A stretch of DNA of 64,000 bases from Allobosea sp. (GCA_017307955.1 JAFKFV010000022.1:48035-112034), one strand, 5' to 3'. Positions 8,310 to 17,385 are shown, numbered from the stretch's first letter. The notes: a model not told the origin generated them from the letters alone. Numbers and translations: made by a program.

Positions 8310-10451
8310 GTGACCTCAAGCAAGGCCCCCACCGCGCCCTCCCCCTCAAGGGGGGAGGGAGAAGGGCGCTGGCCGCGGCGGCTGGCGATCGGCGGGCTTG
8401 TGCTGGGGACTGCGCTCTATTTCGCGGCGGCGTTTGTCGGCGGCGTGGTGCACGACATCGAAGCGACGCTGCCGTCCGTGCCGAGGCCGGAGGCGGTGCC
8501 GACCTCCGCTGTGGTCGTCGACCGCGCCGGGCGGCTGCTCCGGCCATACACCATCGCTGACGGCCGCTGGCGACTGCCGGTGGCGCTCGCCGATGTCGAT
8601 CCCGCCTTCATCGCCATGCTCGAGGCCTATGAGGATCGCCGGTTCAAGGAGCATCACGGGATCGACTGGCGCGCGATCGGCCGCGCGGCGCTGCAGATGG
8701 CGCGAAGCGGCCAGATCGTCTCCGGCGGCTCGACGCTCACCATGCAGGTGGCGCGGCTGATCGACGGAACCCCGACCCGCGGGCCCCTCGGCAAACTGCG
8801 GCAGATGCTCTTCGCGCGCGTCATCGAGGACCGCCTGACGAAGGACGAGATCCTCTCGCTCTATCTGGCGCTCGCGCCCTATGGCGGCAATCTCGAAGGC
8901 ATTCGCGCGGCGAGCCTCGCCTATTTCGGCAAGGAGCCGAAGCGCCTCACGGTCGCGGAGGCGGCGCTGCTCGTCGCCCTGCCCCAGGCGCCCGAGGCGC
9001 GGCGGCCCGACCGCGATGCGAATGCAGCCCGCGCGGCGCGTGATCGCGTGCTCGGCCGCATGGTCGCCGCCAGCCTCATCGACGACGAGACGGCGGCGGC
9101 GGCGGGCACCGAGCGGATCGGCACCGCGCGCCGGACCTTCCCGATGCTCGCCGCCCATCTCGGCGATGTGGCGCGCCGCGCCGAGCCGTCGAAGGGCGTC
9201 CTTGAGCTCACCATCGATGCCCGCCTTCAGGCGAAGCTGGAGCAGCTGGCCGCCGACCGCGCCGCCAAGGTCGGGCCGAAGGCCTCTGTCGCGATCCTCG
9301 TCGCCGATCATGTCACCGGCGACATCGTCGCCTCGGTCGGCTCGGCCGGCTTCATGGACGGCTCGCGCAACGGCTTCGTCGACATGACGCGGGCCATCCG
9401 CTCGCCCGGCTCGACGCTGAAGCCGCTGATCTACGGCCTCGCCTTCGAGCAGGGCCTCGCCCATCCGCAAAGCCTGATCGAGGACCGGCCGAGCGCGTTC
9501 GGCGGCTATGCGCCGGTCAATTTCGACGGGTTCTATCGCGGCACGGTCACCATCCATGATGCGCTGACGCAGTCGCTCAACATCCCGGCCGTAACGGTGC
9601 TCGACGCTGTCGGGCCGGCGCGGCTGGTGGCACGGCTGAAGCGGGCGGCGGCGCGGCCGAAGCTGCCCGATCTCTCGGCGCCAGGCCTTGCCATCGGCCT
9701 CGGCGGCGTCGGCATCTCGCTCGAGGATCTCGTCGCGCTCTATGCCGCGCTCGCCCGCGGCGGCCGGCCGATCGCGCTGCATGACGGCGCCGGCCCGCCG
9801 GTCATGGCGGCCGAGGGCGCGCCCGTGCTGGAGCCGCTTGCGGCCTGGTATGTCTCGGACATCCTCGCCGACGTGCCGCCGCCGACCATCGGGGCGCGCG
9901 GCCGCATCGCCTACAAGACCGGCACCTCCTATGGCTATCGCGACGCCTGGTCGATCGGCTTCGACGGTCGTTACGTGGTCGGCGTCTGGGTTGGCCGCGC
10001 GGACGGCGCGCCGGTTCCGGGCCTCTCGGGCATCGGCACCGCGGCGCCGATCCTCTTCGAGAGTTTCGACCGCATCGGCGGCGACCGCGCACCGCTGCGG
10101 CCCGCGCCGTTCGGGGCGCTGATCGCGCAAAATGGCGACCTGCCGGCGCCGCTGAAGCGCTTCAGAACACCCGATATTGTGGCCGGCAAGGCACCCGACC
10201 GGCCGGAGATCGCCTTCCCGCCGGACGGCGTCCAGGTCGATCTCGGCATCCGCGCCGGCGATCCCGGTCCGCTCGTCATCAAGATCCGCAACGGCAAGCC
10301 GCCCTTCACCTGGTTCGCCAACGGCACCCCGATCGCGCGGACGCCCTTCGCGCGCTCGGAAAGCTACGAGCCGGACGGCCCGGGATTCGTTACGCTCTCG
10401 GTTGTCGATTCGGCCGGTCGGTCCGACCGCGTGACCGTTTTCGTCGAATAA
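8310..10451 (+). CDS. pbpC: Penicillin-binding protein 1C (bifunctional transglycosylase/transpeptidase)
   Basis: A class A penicillin-binding protein that polymerises and crosslinks peptidoglycan at the outer face of the inner membrane. A membrane anchor lies at about residues 27-45. The GT51 transglycosylase domain has catalytic Glu108 in EDRRF. The transpeptidase motifs are SxxK (Ser368-Lys371), SLN (Ser422) and KTG (Lys536). A PBP1C-type C-terminal domain of about 90 residues follows. The GTG at 8310 is the only start that keeps the anchor; the next in-frame GTG (8400) would cut it. Residues about 8-20 are encoded by a strong G/C palindrome (8334-8369), so the cytoplasmic tail is derived from a repeat element. 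It is coupled to the macroglobulin gene by a 10-base gap. Confidence 0.95.
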   Translation: MTSSKAPTAPSPSRGEGEGRWPRRLAIGGLVLGTALYFAAAFVGGVVHDIEATLPSVPRPEAVPTSAVVVDRAGRLLRPYTIADGRWRLPVALADVDPAFIAMLEAYEDRRFKEHHGIDWRAIGRAALQMARSGQIVSGGSTLTMQVARLIDGTPTRGPLGKLRQMLFARVIEDRLTKDEILSLYLALAPYGGNLEGIRAASLAYFGKEPKRLTVAEAALLVALPQAPEARRPDRDANAARAARDRVLGRMVAASLIDDETAAAAGTERIGTARRTFPMLAAHLGDVARRAEPSKGVLELTIDARLQAKLEQLAADRAAKVGPKASVAILVADHVTGDIVASVGSAGFMDGSRNGFVDMTRAIRSPGSTLKPLIYGLAFEQGLAHPQSLIEDRPSAFGGYAPVNFDGFYRGTVTIHDALTQSLNIPAVTVLDAVGPARLVARLKRAAARPKLPDLSAPGLAIGLGGVGISLEDLVALYAALARGGRPIALHDGAGPPVMAAEGAPVLEPLAAWYVSDILADVPPPTIGARGRIAYKTGTSYGYRDAWSIGFDGRYVVGVWVGRADGAPVPGLSGIGTAAPILFESFDRIGGDRAPLRPAPFGALIAQNGDLPAPLKRFRTPDIVAGKAPDRPEIAFPPDGVQVDLGIRAGDPGPLVIKIRNGKPPFTWFANGTPIARTPFARSESYEPDGPGFVTLSVVDSAGRSDRVTVFVE
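8334..8369. repeat. Extragenic-type palindrome inside the pbpC 5' end
   Basis: The arms CCCTCCCCC and GGGGGAGGG form a perfect 9-bp inverted repeat around a 5-base loop. They are extended by outer arms GCGCCCT (8334-8340) and AGGGCGC (8363-8369). This CCCTCCCCCTC-AAG-GGGGGAGGG form is typical of small dispersed palindromes between genes in related bacteria; here it is translated as part of pbpC. Confidence 0.6.
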
Positions 10452-10500
10452 GCGGGGCGTCTTCGGGGGACGCCGCTCCGCAACTATCGGAGCCGCAGCG

Positions 10501-11151
10501 ATCGCCCTCCTCCCCACCCATGTCCGCCAGCACGGACGCTTCTATATCGCCGTCATCGCCGCGATCCTCGGCTATGCCGCCGTCGCGCCCTTCGACGGCA
10601 AGCTCGCGCCCGTCGCGGCCGGCGACGTGTTCTTCGCGGTCTATTTCGCGGCGATGCTGACCATGGCCTTCCACTCCGACATCAAGCGGCTGCGCGCCCG
10701 CGCCCGCACCGAGGACGAGGGCATCCTCATCATCATGGCGCTGACGCTCGGCGCGCTGATGTTCTCCTTCTTCTCGATCTTCGCCATGCTGGGCGAGAAG
10801 GGTTCGCCGCCGCCCTTCCATCTCGCGACGGCGCTGGTCTCGATCCCGCTCGGCTGGTCGGTGCTGAACGCGCTGTTCGCCTTCCATTATGCCCGTCTCT
10901 ATTACGCGCCGGCCGGCGAAGGGCAGCAGAAGGATTCCGGCGGGCTCGACTTTCCGGGTGACGAGGAACCGCGCATCTGGGACTTCTGGTATTTCGCCTT
11001 CGTGATCGGCGCGACCTTCCAGACCTCGGATGTCGGCGTGAAGACCACCGACTATCGCGTCGTGGTCCTCTTCCACTCGATCGCATCCTTCGTCTTCAAC
11101 ACCGTGCTGCTGGCGCTCGCCGTCAATATCGGTGCGAGCTTCGCGCAGTAG
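10501..11151 (+). CDS. DUF1345 membrane protein, non-canonical start likely
   Basis: A small integral membrane protein resembling the DUF1345 family of unknown function, with about five hydrophobic segments and a cytoplasmic loop rich in charged residues. The first ATG, GTG or TTG in frame is the GTG at 10627, but it would delete a plausible first membrane helix (RFYIAVIAAILGYAAVAPF) encoded in the same open frame. The frame is open back to a stop at 10432 and holds no standard start. A GGAG at 10489 lies 8 bases before an ATC codon at 10501, which is the start proposed here. If that is wrong, the annotated protein is the 174-residue form from 10627, or there is a frameshift near 10519 where an out-of-frame ATG sits. 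It is convergent with, and directly abuts, the MgtC gene. Confidence 0.7.
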   Translation: MALLPTHVRQHGRFYIAVIAAILGYAAVAPFDGKLAPVAAGDVFFAVYFAAMLTMAFHSDIKRLRARARTEDEGILIIMALTLGALMFSFFSIFAMLGEKGSPPPFHLATALVSIPLGWSVLNALFAFHYARLYYAPAGEGQQKDSGGLDFPGDEEPRIWDFWYFAFVIGATFQTSDVGVKTTDYRVVVLFHSIASFVFNTVLLALAVNIGASFAQ

Positions 11152-11673
11152 TCAGGGGCTCTGCGCGGGAGGCTGGCCGGGCGGCGGGACGGTCGGAACC
11201 TTGGCCTTCTCCTCGACGCCGAACCAGTCGAGGATCAGCCGCTCGATCGGCTTCGCGACGATCAGGATCACGAAGACGAAGATGAGCGCCACCGTGACCA
11301 GCGGCCAGCGCGCGAGCCCGCAGGCGATGCCGAGCGCGGCCGCCATCCACACCGTCGCCGCCGTCGTGACGCCATGCACCACTTCGTCATGCCGGCCATG
11401 CCGCAGGATCGCGCCGGCGCCGATGAAGCCGATGCCGGCGAGGACGCCCTGGATGACGCCCTGCAGCACGCGGCTCTGGGCGTCGGGATGACCGCCGAAT
11501 TCGGGATGCGTCGCCGCCACCATGGTGACCAGCCCGGCGCCGAGCGCGACCAGCGCCAGCGTGCGCATGCCGGCCGTCTTGGCCTTCACATCGCGGTTGA
11601 TGCCGATGAGGAGGCCGCAGAGGCTGGCGAGCCCGAGGCGAATGGCGGCATCGATCCAGTCGGCTGAAGTCAC
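11152..11673 (-). CDS. MgtC/SapB family membrane protein
   Basis: A 173-residue inner-membrane protein of the MgtC/SapB family. Four or five hydrophobic segments include the conserved GLLIGINRDVKAKTAGMRT stretch and GFIGAGAI. MgtC relatives are linked to magnesium limitation and to inhibition of F-type ATP synthase in intracellular pathogens; the role here is not shown by the sequence. The GTG at 11673 was chosen because AGGAG lies 8 bases before it on the coding strand, whereas the longer open frame to 11724 has no ribosome site. The C-terminus is proline-rich. The stop codon abuts the stop of the convergent DUF1345 gene. Confidence 0.85.
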   Translation of the reverse strand: MTSADWIDAAIRLGLASLCGLLIGINRDVKAKTAGMRTLALVALGAGLVTMVAATHPEFGGHPDAQSRVLQGVIQGVLAGIGFIGAGAILRHGRHDEVVHGVTTAATVWMAAALGIACGLARWPLVTVALIFVFVILIVAKPIERLILDWFGVEEKAKVPTVPPPGQPPAQSP

Positions 11674-11820
11674 GCGCCCGCTCCTTGTGCGATCAGGCAG
11701 AGACTGACCGATCGAAAAAGCCATCGCAACCGCGGAGGCGCCGATTTCCCTTGGCCGCGATCCGGTCTAGCTTCTCTCCCGCTTCTGGAACCAACAATAA
11801 AATCCCTGGAGAAACGCCGC

Positions 11821-12846
11821 ATGAGTGCCCCCGTCATCCTGGTCGATCCGCTGCCGCGGACCCTCGATCTCATCATGGAACCGGATGTAAGGGCGCGGCT
11901 GGAGCGGCTCGGGCGCGTCGTCGTCTCGGAGGACAAGCCGATGGACGATGCGACCATCGACGCCCTATTGCCCGAGACGGCGCTGATCTTCGGCCAGACG
12001 GCGATGCCGGCGGAGCGCATCGCCCGCGCGCCGAAGCTGAAGGCGATCATCAATGTCGAAACCAACTTCATGCCCAATGTCGACTACGAGGCCTGCCAGC
12101 GCCGCGGCATCCCCGTGATCACGCCGGGCTCCGCCTTCGCCGCGCCGGTCGCCGAGGCGGCGCTCGGCTTGGCGCTCGACCTCGCCCGCGGCATCACTGC
12201 CGCCGACCGGGCGATGCGCGCGGGGACGGAGGAGTACGGCCTTGCCGGCAACCGCGACACCTTCCGCTTCGCCGGCGCGCCCGTCGGGCTGATCGGCTTC
12301 GGCGATCTCGGCCGGAACCTCCGCGACCTGATCCGCCCGTTCCGCAATCCCGTCGCGGTCTACGATCCCTGGCTGCCGGGCGAGATCATCGAGCGGGCCG
12401 ATTGCCGCCCCGCCTCGCTCGAGGATGTGCTCTCGACCTCGAAGGTGATCTTCGTCTTCGCCAGCGTCACCAGCGAGAACCAGCATTTCATCGGCGCGCG
12501 CGAATTCGCGATGATGCAGAAGGATACGGCCTTCCTGCTGATGAGCCGCGCCGCGGTCGTCGATTTCCCCGCGATGCTGGACGCGGTTCGTTCCGGCCAT
12601 ATCCGCGCGGCGACCGACGTCTTCCCGGAGGAGCCGGTGGCGCCGGATGATCCGGTGCGCCAGGTCGAGGGCCTCATCCTCTCGGCCCACCGCACCGGCG
12701 GGACGGTGGACGCCCTCTATGCCATCGGCCGCATGGCGGTCGCCGATGCCGAGCTCATCATGCGCGGCCTGCCGCCGCAGCTCTGCCGCCGCGCCGATCC
12801 GGCCATCGCGAGCCGCCTGCGCTCCAAGCCCGTCAGCGTCACCTGA
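11821..12846 (+). CDS. D-isomer-specific 2-hydroxyacid dehydrogenase
   Basis: A 341-residue NAD(P)-dependent oxidoreductase of the D-2-hydroxyacid dehydrogenase family. The Rossmann motif GFGDLG spans residues 159-164. The catalytic triad of the family maps to Arg243 (MSRAAVVD), Glu270 or Glu271 (VFPEEP) and His290 (SAHRTGG). The substrate cannot be deduced; members act on glycerate, phosphoglycerate, lactate or phosphonates. The start has CTGGAGAA eight bases upstream. It stands alone, divergent from MgtC and convergent with ppk2. Confidence 0.9.
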   Translation: MSAPVILVDPLPRTLDLIMEPDVRARLERLGRVVVSEDKPMDDATIDALLPETALIFGQTAMPAERIARAPKLKAIINVETNFMPNVDYEACQRRGIPVITPGSAFAAPVAEAALGLALDLARGITAADRAMRAGTEEYGLAGNRDTFRFAGAPVGLIGFGDLGRNLRDLIRPFRNPVAVYDPWLPGEIIERADCRPASLEDVLSTSKVIFVFASVTSENQHFIGAREFAMMQKDTAFLLMSRAAVVDFPAMLDAVRSGHIRAATDVFPEEPVAPDDPVRQVEGLILSAHRTGGTVDALYAIGRMAVADAELIMRGLPPQLCRRADPAIASRLRSKPVSVT

Positions 12847-12863
12847 AACGGGGCCGCCGGCGC

Positions 12864-13703
12864 TCAGACCACTTCCGGAACGAGGTGGCGCGCGAAATCG
12901 GCCTCGACATAGCCGTGGGGCTTTTGCCGCTTCGGCAGCTTGATCGACTGGTGCGGCAGCGGCTCGTAGGGGATCTGCGACAGGAGGTGGGTGATGATGT
13001 TGATGCGCACCCGCCGCTTCGAATGCGAATGGGCGACATGCCAGGGCGCCCATTCGCTGTCGCTGGCGGCGAACATGGCGTCGCGCGCGCGGGCATAGTC
13101 GTACCAGCGGCTATAGGACAGAAGATCCATCGGCGAGAGCTTCCAGATCTTGCGCGGATCGTCGATGCGCGAGCGGATGCGGCGCGTCTGCTCCGCCTGG
13201 TCGATCTCGAGCCAGTATTTGATCAGGATGATCCCGGACTCGACCATCGCCTTCTCGACGCCAGCGACGCTGGAGAGGAAGCGGTCGGCCTCCTCTTCGG
13301 TGCAGAAGCCCATCACCCGCTCGACGCCGGCGCGGTTGTACCAGGAGCGATCGAAGATCACGCACTCGCCCGCCGCCGGCAGATGCGGGAGATAGCGCTG
13401 CACGAACATCTGCGATTTCTCGCGATCCGTCGGCGGCGGCAGCGCGATGACGCGGAACACGCGCGGGCTGACGCGCTCGGTGATCGCCTTGATGACGCCG
13501 CCCTTGCCGGCCGCGTCGCGCCCCTCGAAGATGACGCAGACCTTGGTGCCCGACCGCTTCAGCCATTCCTGCATCGCGACCAGTTCCGCCTGCAGCTTCT
13601 CCAGCCGGTGTTCGTAATCCTTGCGGGAGAGCGTGTCCGTCTCGTCGAGCGGTGCGGTAAGGCCCGCGCTCTTTGTGTCCGACCGGCCCTGTTTGTGGCT
13701 CAT
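12864..13703 (-). CDS. ppk2: Polyphosphate kinase 2 family protein
   Basis: A 279-residue single-domain PPK2, a P-loop kinase that transfers phosphate between inorganic polyphosphate and nucleotides. Walker A is GRDAAGKGG (61-69, Lys67). The lid and Walker B region shows FDRSWYNRAGVERVMGF with Asp118 and Arg119. Length and the single domain fit class I PPK2, but class and nucleotide preference cannot be settled by eye. The ATG at 13703 is preceded by GGGGAGGTGAAGG, a strong ribosome site. It is convergent with the hydroxyacid dehydrogenase gene. Confidence 0.93.
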   Translation of the reverse strand: MSHKQGRSDTKSAGLTAPLDETDTLSRKDYEHRLEKLQAELVAMQEWLKRSGTKVCVIFEGRDAAGKGGVIKAITERVSPRVFRVIALPPPTDREKSQMFVQRYLPHLPAAGECVIFDRSWYNRAGVERVMGFCTEEEADRFLSSVAGVEKAMVESGIILIKYWLEIDQAEQTRRIRSRIDDPRKIWKLSPMDLLSYSRWYDYARARDAMFAASDSEWAPWHVAHSHSKRRVRINIITHLLSQIPYEPLPHQSIKLPKRQKPHGYVEADFARHLVPEVV

Positions 13704-13931
13704 CCTTCACCTCCCCAAGATCTCGGTTGATTCTCGTAGGATAGCGACACCGTCGCGCCTTGATCCCGGTCAATGCCATTGTTGGCCCGGCAGGACAGTG
13801 ATGAGCGATGTACTGACCGAGCGCCTGCAATCGGCATCATCACCTTCATCGCAATGCATCATGATCTTGGTGATGAAAGATGCTCTGCAGCGCAGGCGGG
13901 GTTTCGACCTGTCGGAGGGGATTTGACGGCC

Positions 13932-14399
13932 ATGACCGAAGAGACGATCGATCCGAATGCCATGCCGGCGAGCGCCGAGCAATTGCGCATGGCCATGCTG
14001 GCCAAGGAACTCGAAAAGGCCGAGGCGAGCGCCAGGGCGCGCGAGGATTCACAGCTGAAGCTGCAGGAATTCACGGCCGATTTCCTGCGCCACAGCATCA
14101 CCGAAGCCGAGATCGCGATGGTCCGGCGCGTCGTCGCCAATGCGGTCGCGGAAGGCAAGCTCGAGGCGCTCGTCTACAGCTTCCCTTCGAGCCTCTGCTC
14201 GGATGGCGGCCGCGCCATCAACAATGCCGAGCTCGACTGGCCGGAAACGCTGCAGGGCAAGGCGCGCGAATTCTATGAGCGCTACGAGAAGTTCGGCCGG
14301 CCGCAGGGCTATCACCTGAAGGCGATGGTGATCAACTTTCCCGGCGGCGTTCCCGGCGATATCGGCCTTTTCCTCAACTGGGCGGCACCGATCAAGTGA
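13932..14399 (+). CDS. Conserved hypothetical protein
   Basis: I do not recognise this 155-residue protein. Residues 15-55 are strongly helical and charged (LAKELEKAEASARARED), suggesting a short coiled coil. The C-terminal half is a compact soluble-looking domain with LVYSFPSSLCSDGGRAINN, a conserved-looking FYERYEKFGRPQGYHLKAMVI stretch and a hydrophobic end. No signal peptide or membrane helix is visible. The ATG at 13932 follows GGAGGGG about 13 bases upstream. The gene is monocistronic and ends about 45 bases before a strong intrinsic terminator. Confidence 0.7.
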   Translation: MTEETIDPNAMPASAEQLRMAMLAKELEKAEASARAREDSQLKLQEFTADFLRHSITEAEIAMVRRVVANAVAEGKLEALVYSFPSSLCSDGGRAINNAELDWPETLQGKAREFYERYEKFGRPQGYHLKAMVINFPGGVPGDIGLFLNWAAPIK

Positions 14400-14443
14400 G
14401 GCCCGGCGAGATCTTTGCCGCGAGATCTTCGTCAGATGACAGG

Positions 14444-14484
14444 GCCGCACCGGGCGGGGGGATCACCCGGTGCGGCAGTTTTTT
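14444..14484 (+). terminator. Rho-independent terminator
   Basis: An 11-bp perfect stem, GCCGCACCGGG (14444-14454) and CCCGGTGCGGC (14466-14476), is followed by AG and six T residues (14479-14484). It terminates the hypothetical gene ending at 14399. Confidence 0.8.
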
Positions 14485-14511
14485 CATCCGGCGGGAGGGA
14501 GCCGGATGAAA
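14482..14511. terminator. Second hairpin between convergent genes
   Basis: TTTCATCCGGC (14482-14492) and GCCGGATGAAA (14501-14511) form an 11-bp perfect stem immediately before the stop of the GH127 gene on the minus strand. On the minus strand it has no following T run, so it may act as a transcript-stabilising hairpin rather than a true terminator. Confidence 0.45.
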
Positions 14512-14515
14512 GGGG

Positions 14516-16471
14516 TCAGCCGCCGCGCAGCCAGACGAGCATCTCGCCGGGGGTGCGGTTGTCCCAGATGAAGTACGGGACGGCCTTGATCGCCACCTCT
14601 TCGCTCTTCGGCGGCTCGGTGCGGTAGAGCGCGCCGCCCCAATCCGTCGTGGCATCCGCCTTGGCCTTGGCCGACAGCGTGACGATGCCGCCGAGAAGAT
14701 CGCCCTCGTAGCGGGCCTCGACGGGGGCATCGGCCGGGAGCGCGACGCGGTTCAGCGAGACCTTGTTGTCGATGCCTTCCAGGCAGTAGACGAGCGGACC
14801 ACGCTTCAGCGTGACGCGGCCGGCATCCTGACGGACCTCCGGATGGGCGTGGATGCGCTCGACCGCCATTTCGAGATCGAGCGCGACGCTGTCGCCGGCC
14901 TTCCATTCGCGGTCGAGCCGCGCATAGCCGTCGACCGTCACGGCGGCGAGATCGACCGCCTCGCCATTGACCTTGAGCGAGGCCTTGCGGCACCAGCCGG
15001 GGATGCGGAGGCTGAGCGCGAAGCGCGTCGGCGCATCGACATCGACCGCGATGGCGATGGCGCCGTCCCAGGGATAGCGCGTCGTCTGGGTCAGCCGTAC
15101 CTCCTTGCCGCCGATGTCAAGCCGCGCGGTCGAATCGCCATAGAGATGGACGGCGATCTCGCCGTCGGCCTGGCCATACATGTAGCTGCCGATCGACGCG
15201 ACCATGCGGCCGAGATTGGGCGGGCAGCACGGGCAGCGATGCCACTTCCAGCGATTGTGGTTGCCGCGGCTTTCCAGCGGGTTCTCGTAGAAGAACAGCG
15301 AGCCGTCCAGCGAGATGCCGGAGATGGCGCCGTTATAGATCGCCTGCTCCATGACATCGGCATAGCGGCGGTTCGGCCCCATGCCGAGCATGCGGTTGGC
15401 CCAGAAGGCGAGCGCGACTGACGCGCAGGTCTCGGCATAGGCCGTGTCGTTGGGCAGGTCGTAATCGGCCGTGAAGCCCTCATTGTCCTTGGACGGGCCG
15501 AGGCCGCCGGTGACATAGAGCTGCTTGCCGTTCAGGTCGTCCCAGAGCTTGTCGAGCGCGACGCGCAGCGTGTCGTCATGGAACTCGGTCGCCACATCGG
15601 CCATGCCGGAATAGAGATACATGGCTCGGACCGCATGGCCCACGACCTTGTCCTGCTCGCGCACCGGCTTGTGCGACTGGTTGTATTCATAGGTTCCGAA
15701 ATGGAACTTGGCCGGATCGGCGCCGCGCGCCAGCGCTTCCTCATCGAAATAGTGCGGCTGCTGGCCGCGCTGGTCGATGAAATACTTGGCGAGCTTCATG
15801 TAGCGGTCGTTTCCGGTGACGCGGGCGAGCTTCACCAGCGCCAGCTCGATCTCCTCATGGCCGCAATAGCCCTTCTTCTTCTCCGGCTCGGGCCCGAACA
15901 TCGTGTCGATGTGGTCGGCATAGCGCGCCATGACGTCGAGCAGCTTGCGCTTGCCCGTCGCCTGGTAATAGGCGACCGCGCCCTCGATCAGATGGCCGGC
16001 GCAATAGAGCTCGTGGCAGTCGCGGAGGTTGGTCCAGCGGAGGCCCGGCTGCATGCGCTGGTACCAGCTCGACAGATAGCCGTCCGGCTGCTGCAGCTTG
16101 GCGAACATGTCGATGACGGCATCGATCTTCGCCTCGAGTTCGGGATTCTTCTTGCGATAGAGCGAATAGGCGGCCGTCTCGATCGTCTTGCCGAGATCGG
16201 AGTCCCAGAACATCTGCGTCGTCACCGTCGAGGCGGTGAAGCCATCCGAGACATGGAAGGGGATGCGCAGCGCCGGAACGGGCCGGTCGGGATCAAGCTG
16301 GTCGAGCATGCCGGCCTCGACGCAGCGCTCATAGAGGATGTCGGCCGTCTTGTCGGCCACGGCGTCGACGCGGCTGCCCCAGAAGCCGCGGACATCGACC
16401 TGCGGCACGGAAGGGGGGCGGAAGCGGGCGCGCGGCGCCTCACGGGCGGCGGAGGCTGTTGGTGCACTCAT
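14516..16471 (-). CDS. GH127 beta-L-arabinofuranosidase family protein
   Basis: A 651-residue glycoside hydrolase of family 127 (former DUF1680), releasing beta-L-arabinofuranose from plant glycoproteins and arabinans. The zinc-thiolate catalytic signature of the family is present: Glu347-x-Cys349 in AETCASVALAFW and the CPCC motif Cys413, Cys415, Cys416 in HRCPCCPPN, where the middle cysteine corresponds to the nucleophile. No signal peptide is visible, so it acts on imported oligosaccharides in the cytoplasm. The ATG at 16471 was chosen for its GGAGAG site; the frame stays open upstream but that stretch is the permease gene in another frame. It is the last gene of the importer operon. Confidence 0.92.
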   Translation of the reverse strand: MSAPTASAAREAPRARFRPPSVPQVDVRGFWGSRVDAVADKTADILYERCVEAGMLDQLDPDRPVPALRIPFHVSDGFTASTVTTQMFWDSDLGKTIETAAYSLYRKKNPELEAKIDAVIDMFAKLQQPDGYLSSWYQRMQPGLRWTNLRDCHELYCAGHLIEGAVAYYQATGKRKLLDVMARYADHIDTMFGPEPEKKKGYCGHEEIELALVKLARVTGNDRYMKLAKYFIDQRGQQPHYFDEEALARGADPAKFHFGTYEYNQSHKPVREQDKVVGHAVRAMYLYSGMADVATEFHDDTLRVALDKLWDDLNGKQLYVTGGLGPSKDNEGFTADYDLPNDTAYAETCASVALAFWANRMLGMGPNRRYADVMEQAIYNGAISGISLDGSLFFYENPLESRGNHNRWKWHRCPCCPPNLGRMVASIGSYMYGQADGEIAVHLYGDSTARLDIGGKEVRLTQTTRYPWDGAIAIAVDVDAPTRFALSLRIPGWCRKASLKVNGEAVDLAAVTVDGYARLDREWKAGDSVALDLEMAVERIHAHPEVRQDAGRVTLKRGPLVYCLEGIDNKVSLNRVALPADAPVEARYEGDLLGGIVTLSAKAKADATTDWGGALYRTEPPKSEEVAIKAVPYFIWDNRTPGEMLVWLRGG

Positions 16472-16521
16472 GAAGTCTCTCCTCGGGTCTTTTCTTGAGC
16501 GGGTCGTTCGGGGGGACGGGG

Positions 16522-17385
16522 CTATTTCACCGCGCCGGCGGTGAGGCCGCGGATGTAGAAGCGCTGCAGCAGCAGGAAGAGGATCAGGCAGGGGATCATC
16601 ATGACCGTGACGCCGGCCTGCACCGCGCCCCAGTTGATGGCGCCGAAGCGGCCCGACTGCACCGCCGTCATCATGATGGGCAGCGTGAACTTCTCCTGGT
16701 CGGTCATCAGCACCAGCGCGGCGATGAATTCGTTCCAGGTGTTCAGGAAGGCGAAGAGCGCGACCGTCACGAGGCCGGGCCAGACGAGCGGCAGCATGAT
16801 GCGGGTCAGCAGCGCGACGCTGCGGGCGCCGTCGATGCGCGCTGCTTCCTCGATCTCCTTCGGCACCGCGTCGAAGGCGTTGCGCATCATGAAGATCGAG
16901 AAGGGCAGCTGCAGCGTCACATAGACGAGCACGAGCCCGGTCAGCGTGTTCTGCAGCTTGAAGGTCGCGAGCAGCAGGAAGATCGGCGTCAGGATCGACT
17001 GGAACGGGATCATGATCGTCGAGAGGATCATGATGAAGAAGAGGTTCTTGAACGGGAAGGTGAAGCGCGAGAAGCCGTAGCCGGCGAGCAGGCTGATCAC
17101 CGCCGTCAGCAGCACGCTCGACACCGAGACGAAGATGCTGTTCTGCGCCGAATGCCAGAGCCCGGCGCCGAAGCTGTCCAGCGCCACATAATTCTCGATC
17201 GAGAATCCGGTCGTCGGCCATGGCGGCAGCGGCGGCTGGCGCGCCTCCGGCGGCGGCTTCAGCGAAGAGAGCAGCGTCCAGAAGATCGGCGCGATGAAGA
17301 TCGCCGACAGGAACAGGCCGATCGAATGGCGCGCGACGAAGCTGCCGAGCGTGCCGCGATCGGCGGAAAGCGTTGCGGCGGCCAT
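16522..17385 (-). CDS. Carbohydrate ABC transporter permease (MalG-like)
   Basis: A 287-residue inner-membrane permease of the CUT1 type with six predicted helices. The EAA loop that docks the ATPase reads EEAARIDGARSVALLTRIMLP. Its ATG (17385) overlaps the stop of the upstream permease by one base (TGATG), so the two are translationally coupled. With the other permease and the binding protein it forms a sugar importer feeding the GH127 enzyme. No ATPase gene lies in the operon, so a shared MsmK/UgpC-type ATPase elsewhere must energise it. Confidence 0.93.
   Translation of the reverse strand: MAAATLSADRGTLGSFVARHSIGLFLSAIFIAPIFWTLLSSLKPPPEARQPPLPPWPTTGFSIENYVALDSFGAGLWHSAQNSIFVSVSSVLLTAVISLLAGYGFSRFTFPFKNLFFIMILSTIMIPFQSILTPIFLLLATFKLQNTLTGLVLVYVTLQLPFSIFMMRNAFDAVPKEIEEAARIDGARSVALLTRIMLPLVWPGLVTVALFAFLNTWNEFIAALVLMTDQEKFTLPIMMTAVQSGRFGAINWGAVQAGVTVMMIPCLILFLLLQRFYIRGLTAGAVK

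Noticed and set aside
5186..8332. Very long open frame (over 1000 codons) antisense to the macroglobulin gene
   Set aside because: High GC with strong third-position bias leaves the antisense frame open. The translation is Arg/Asp/Gly-rich with no domain, and the sense gene is certain.
14516..17221. A single 901-residue protein joining GH127 to upstream sequence
   Set aside because: The extra N-terminal part is the permease gene in another frame. A proper start with GGAGAG is at 16471.
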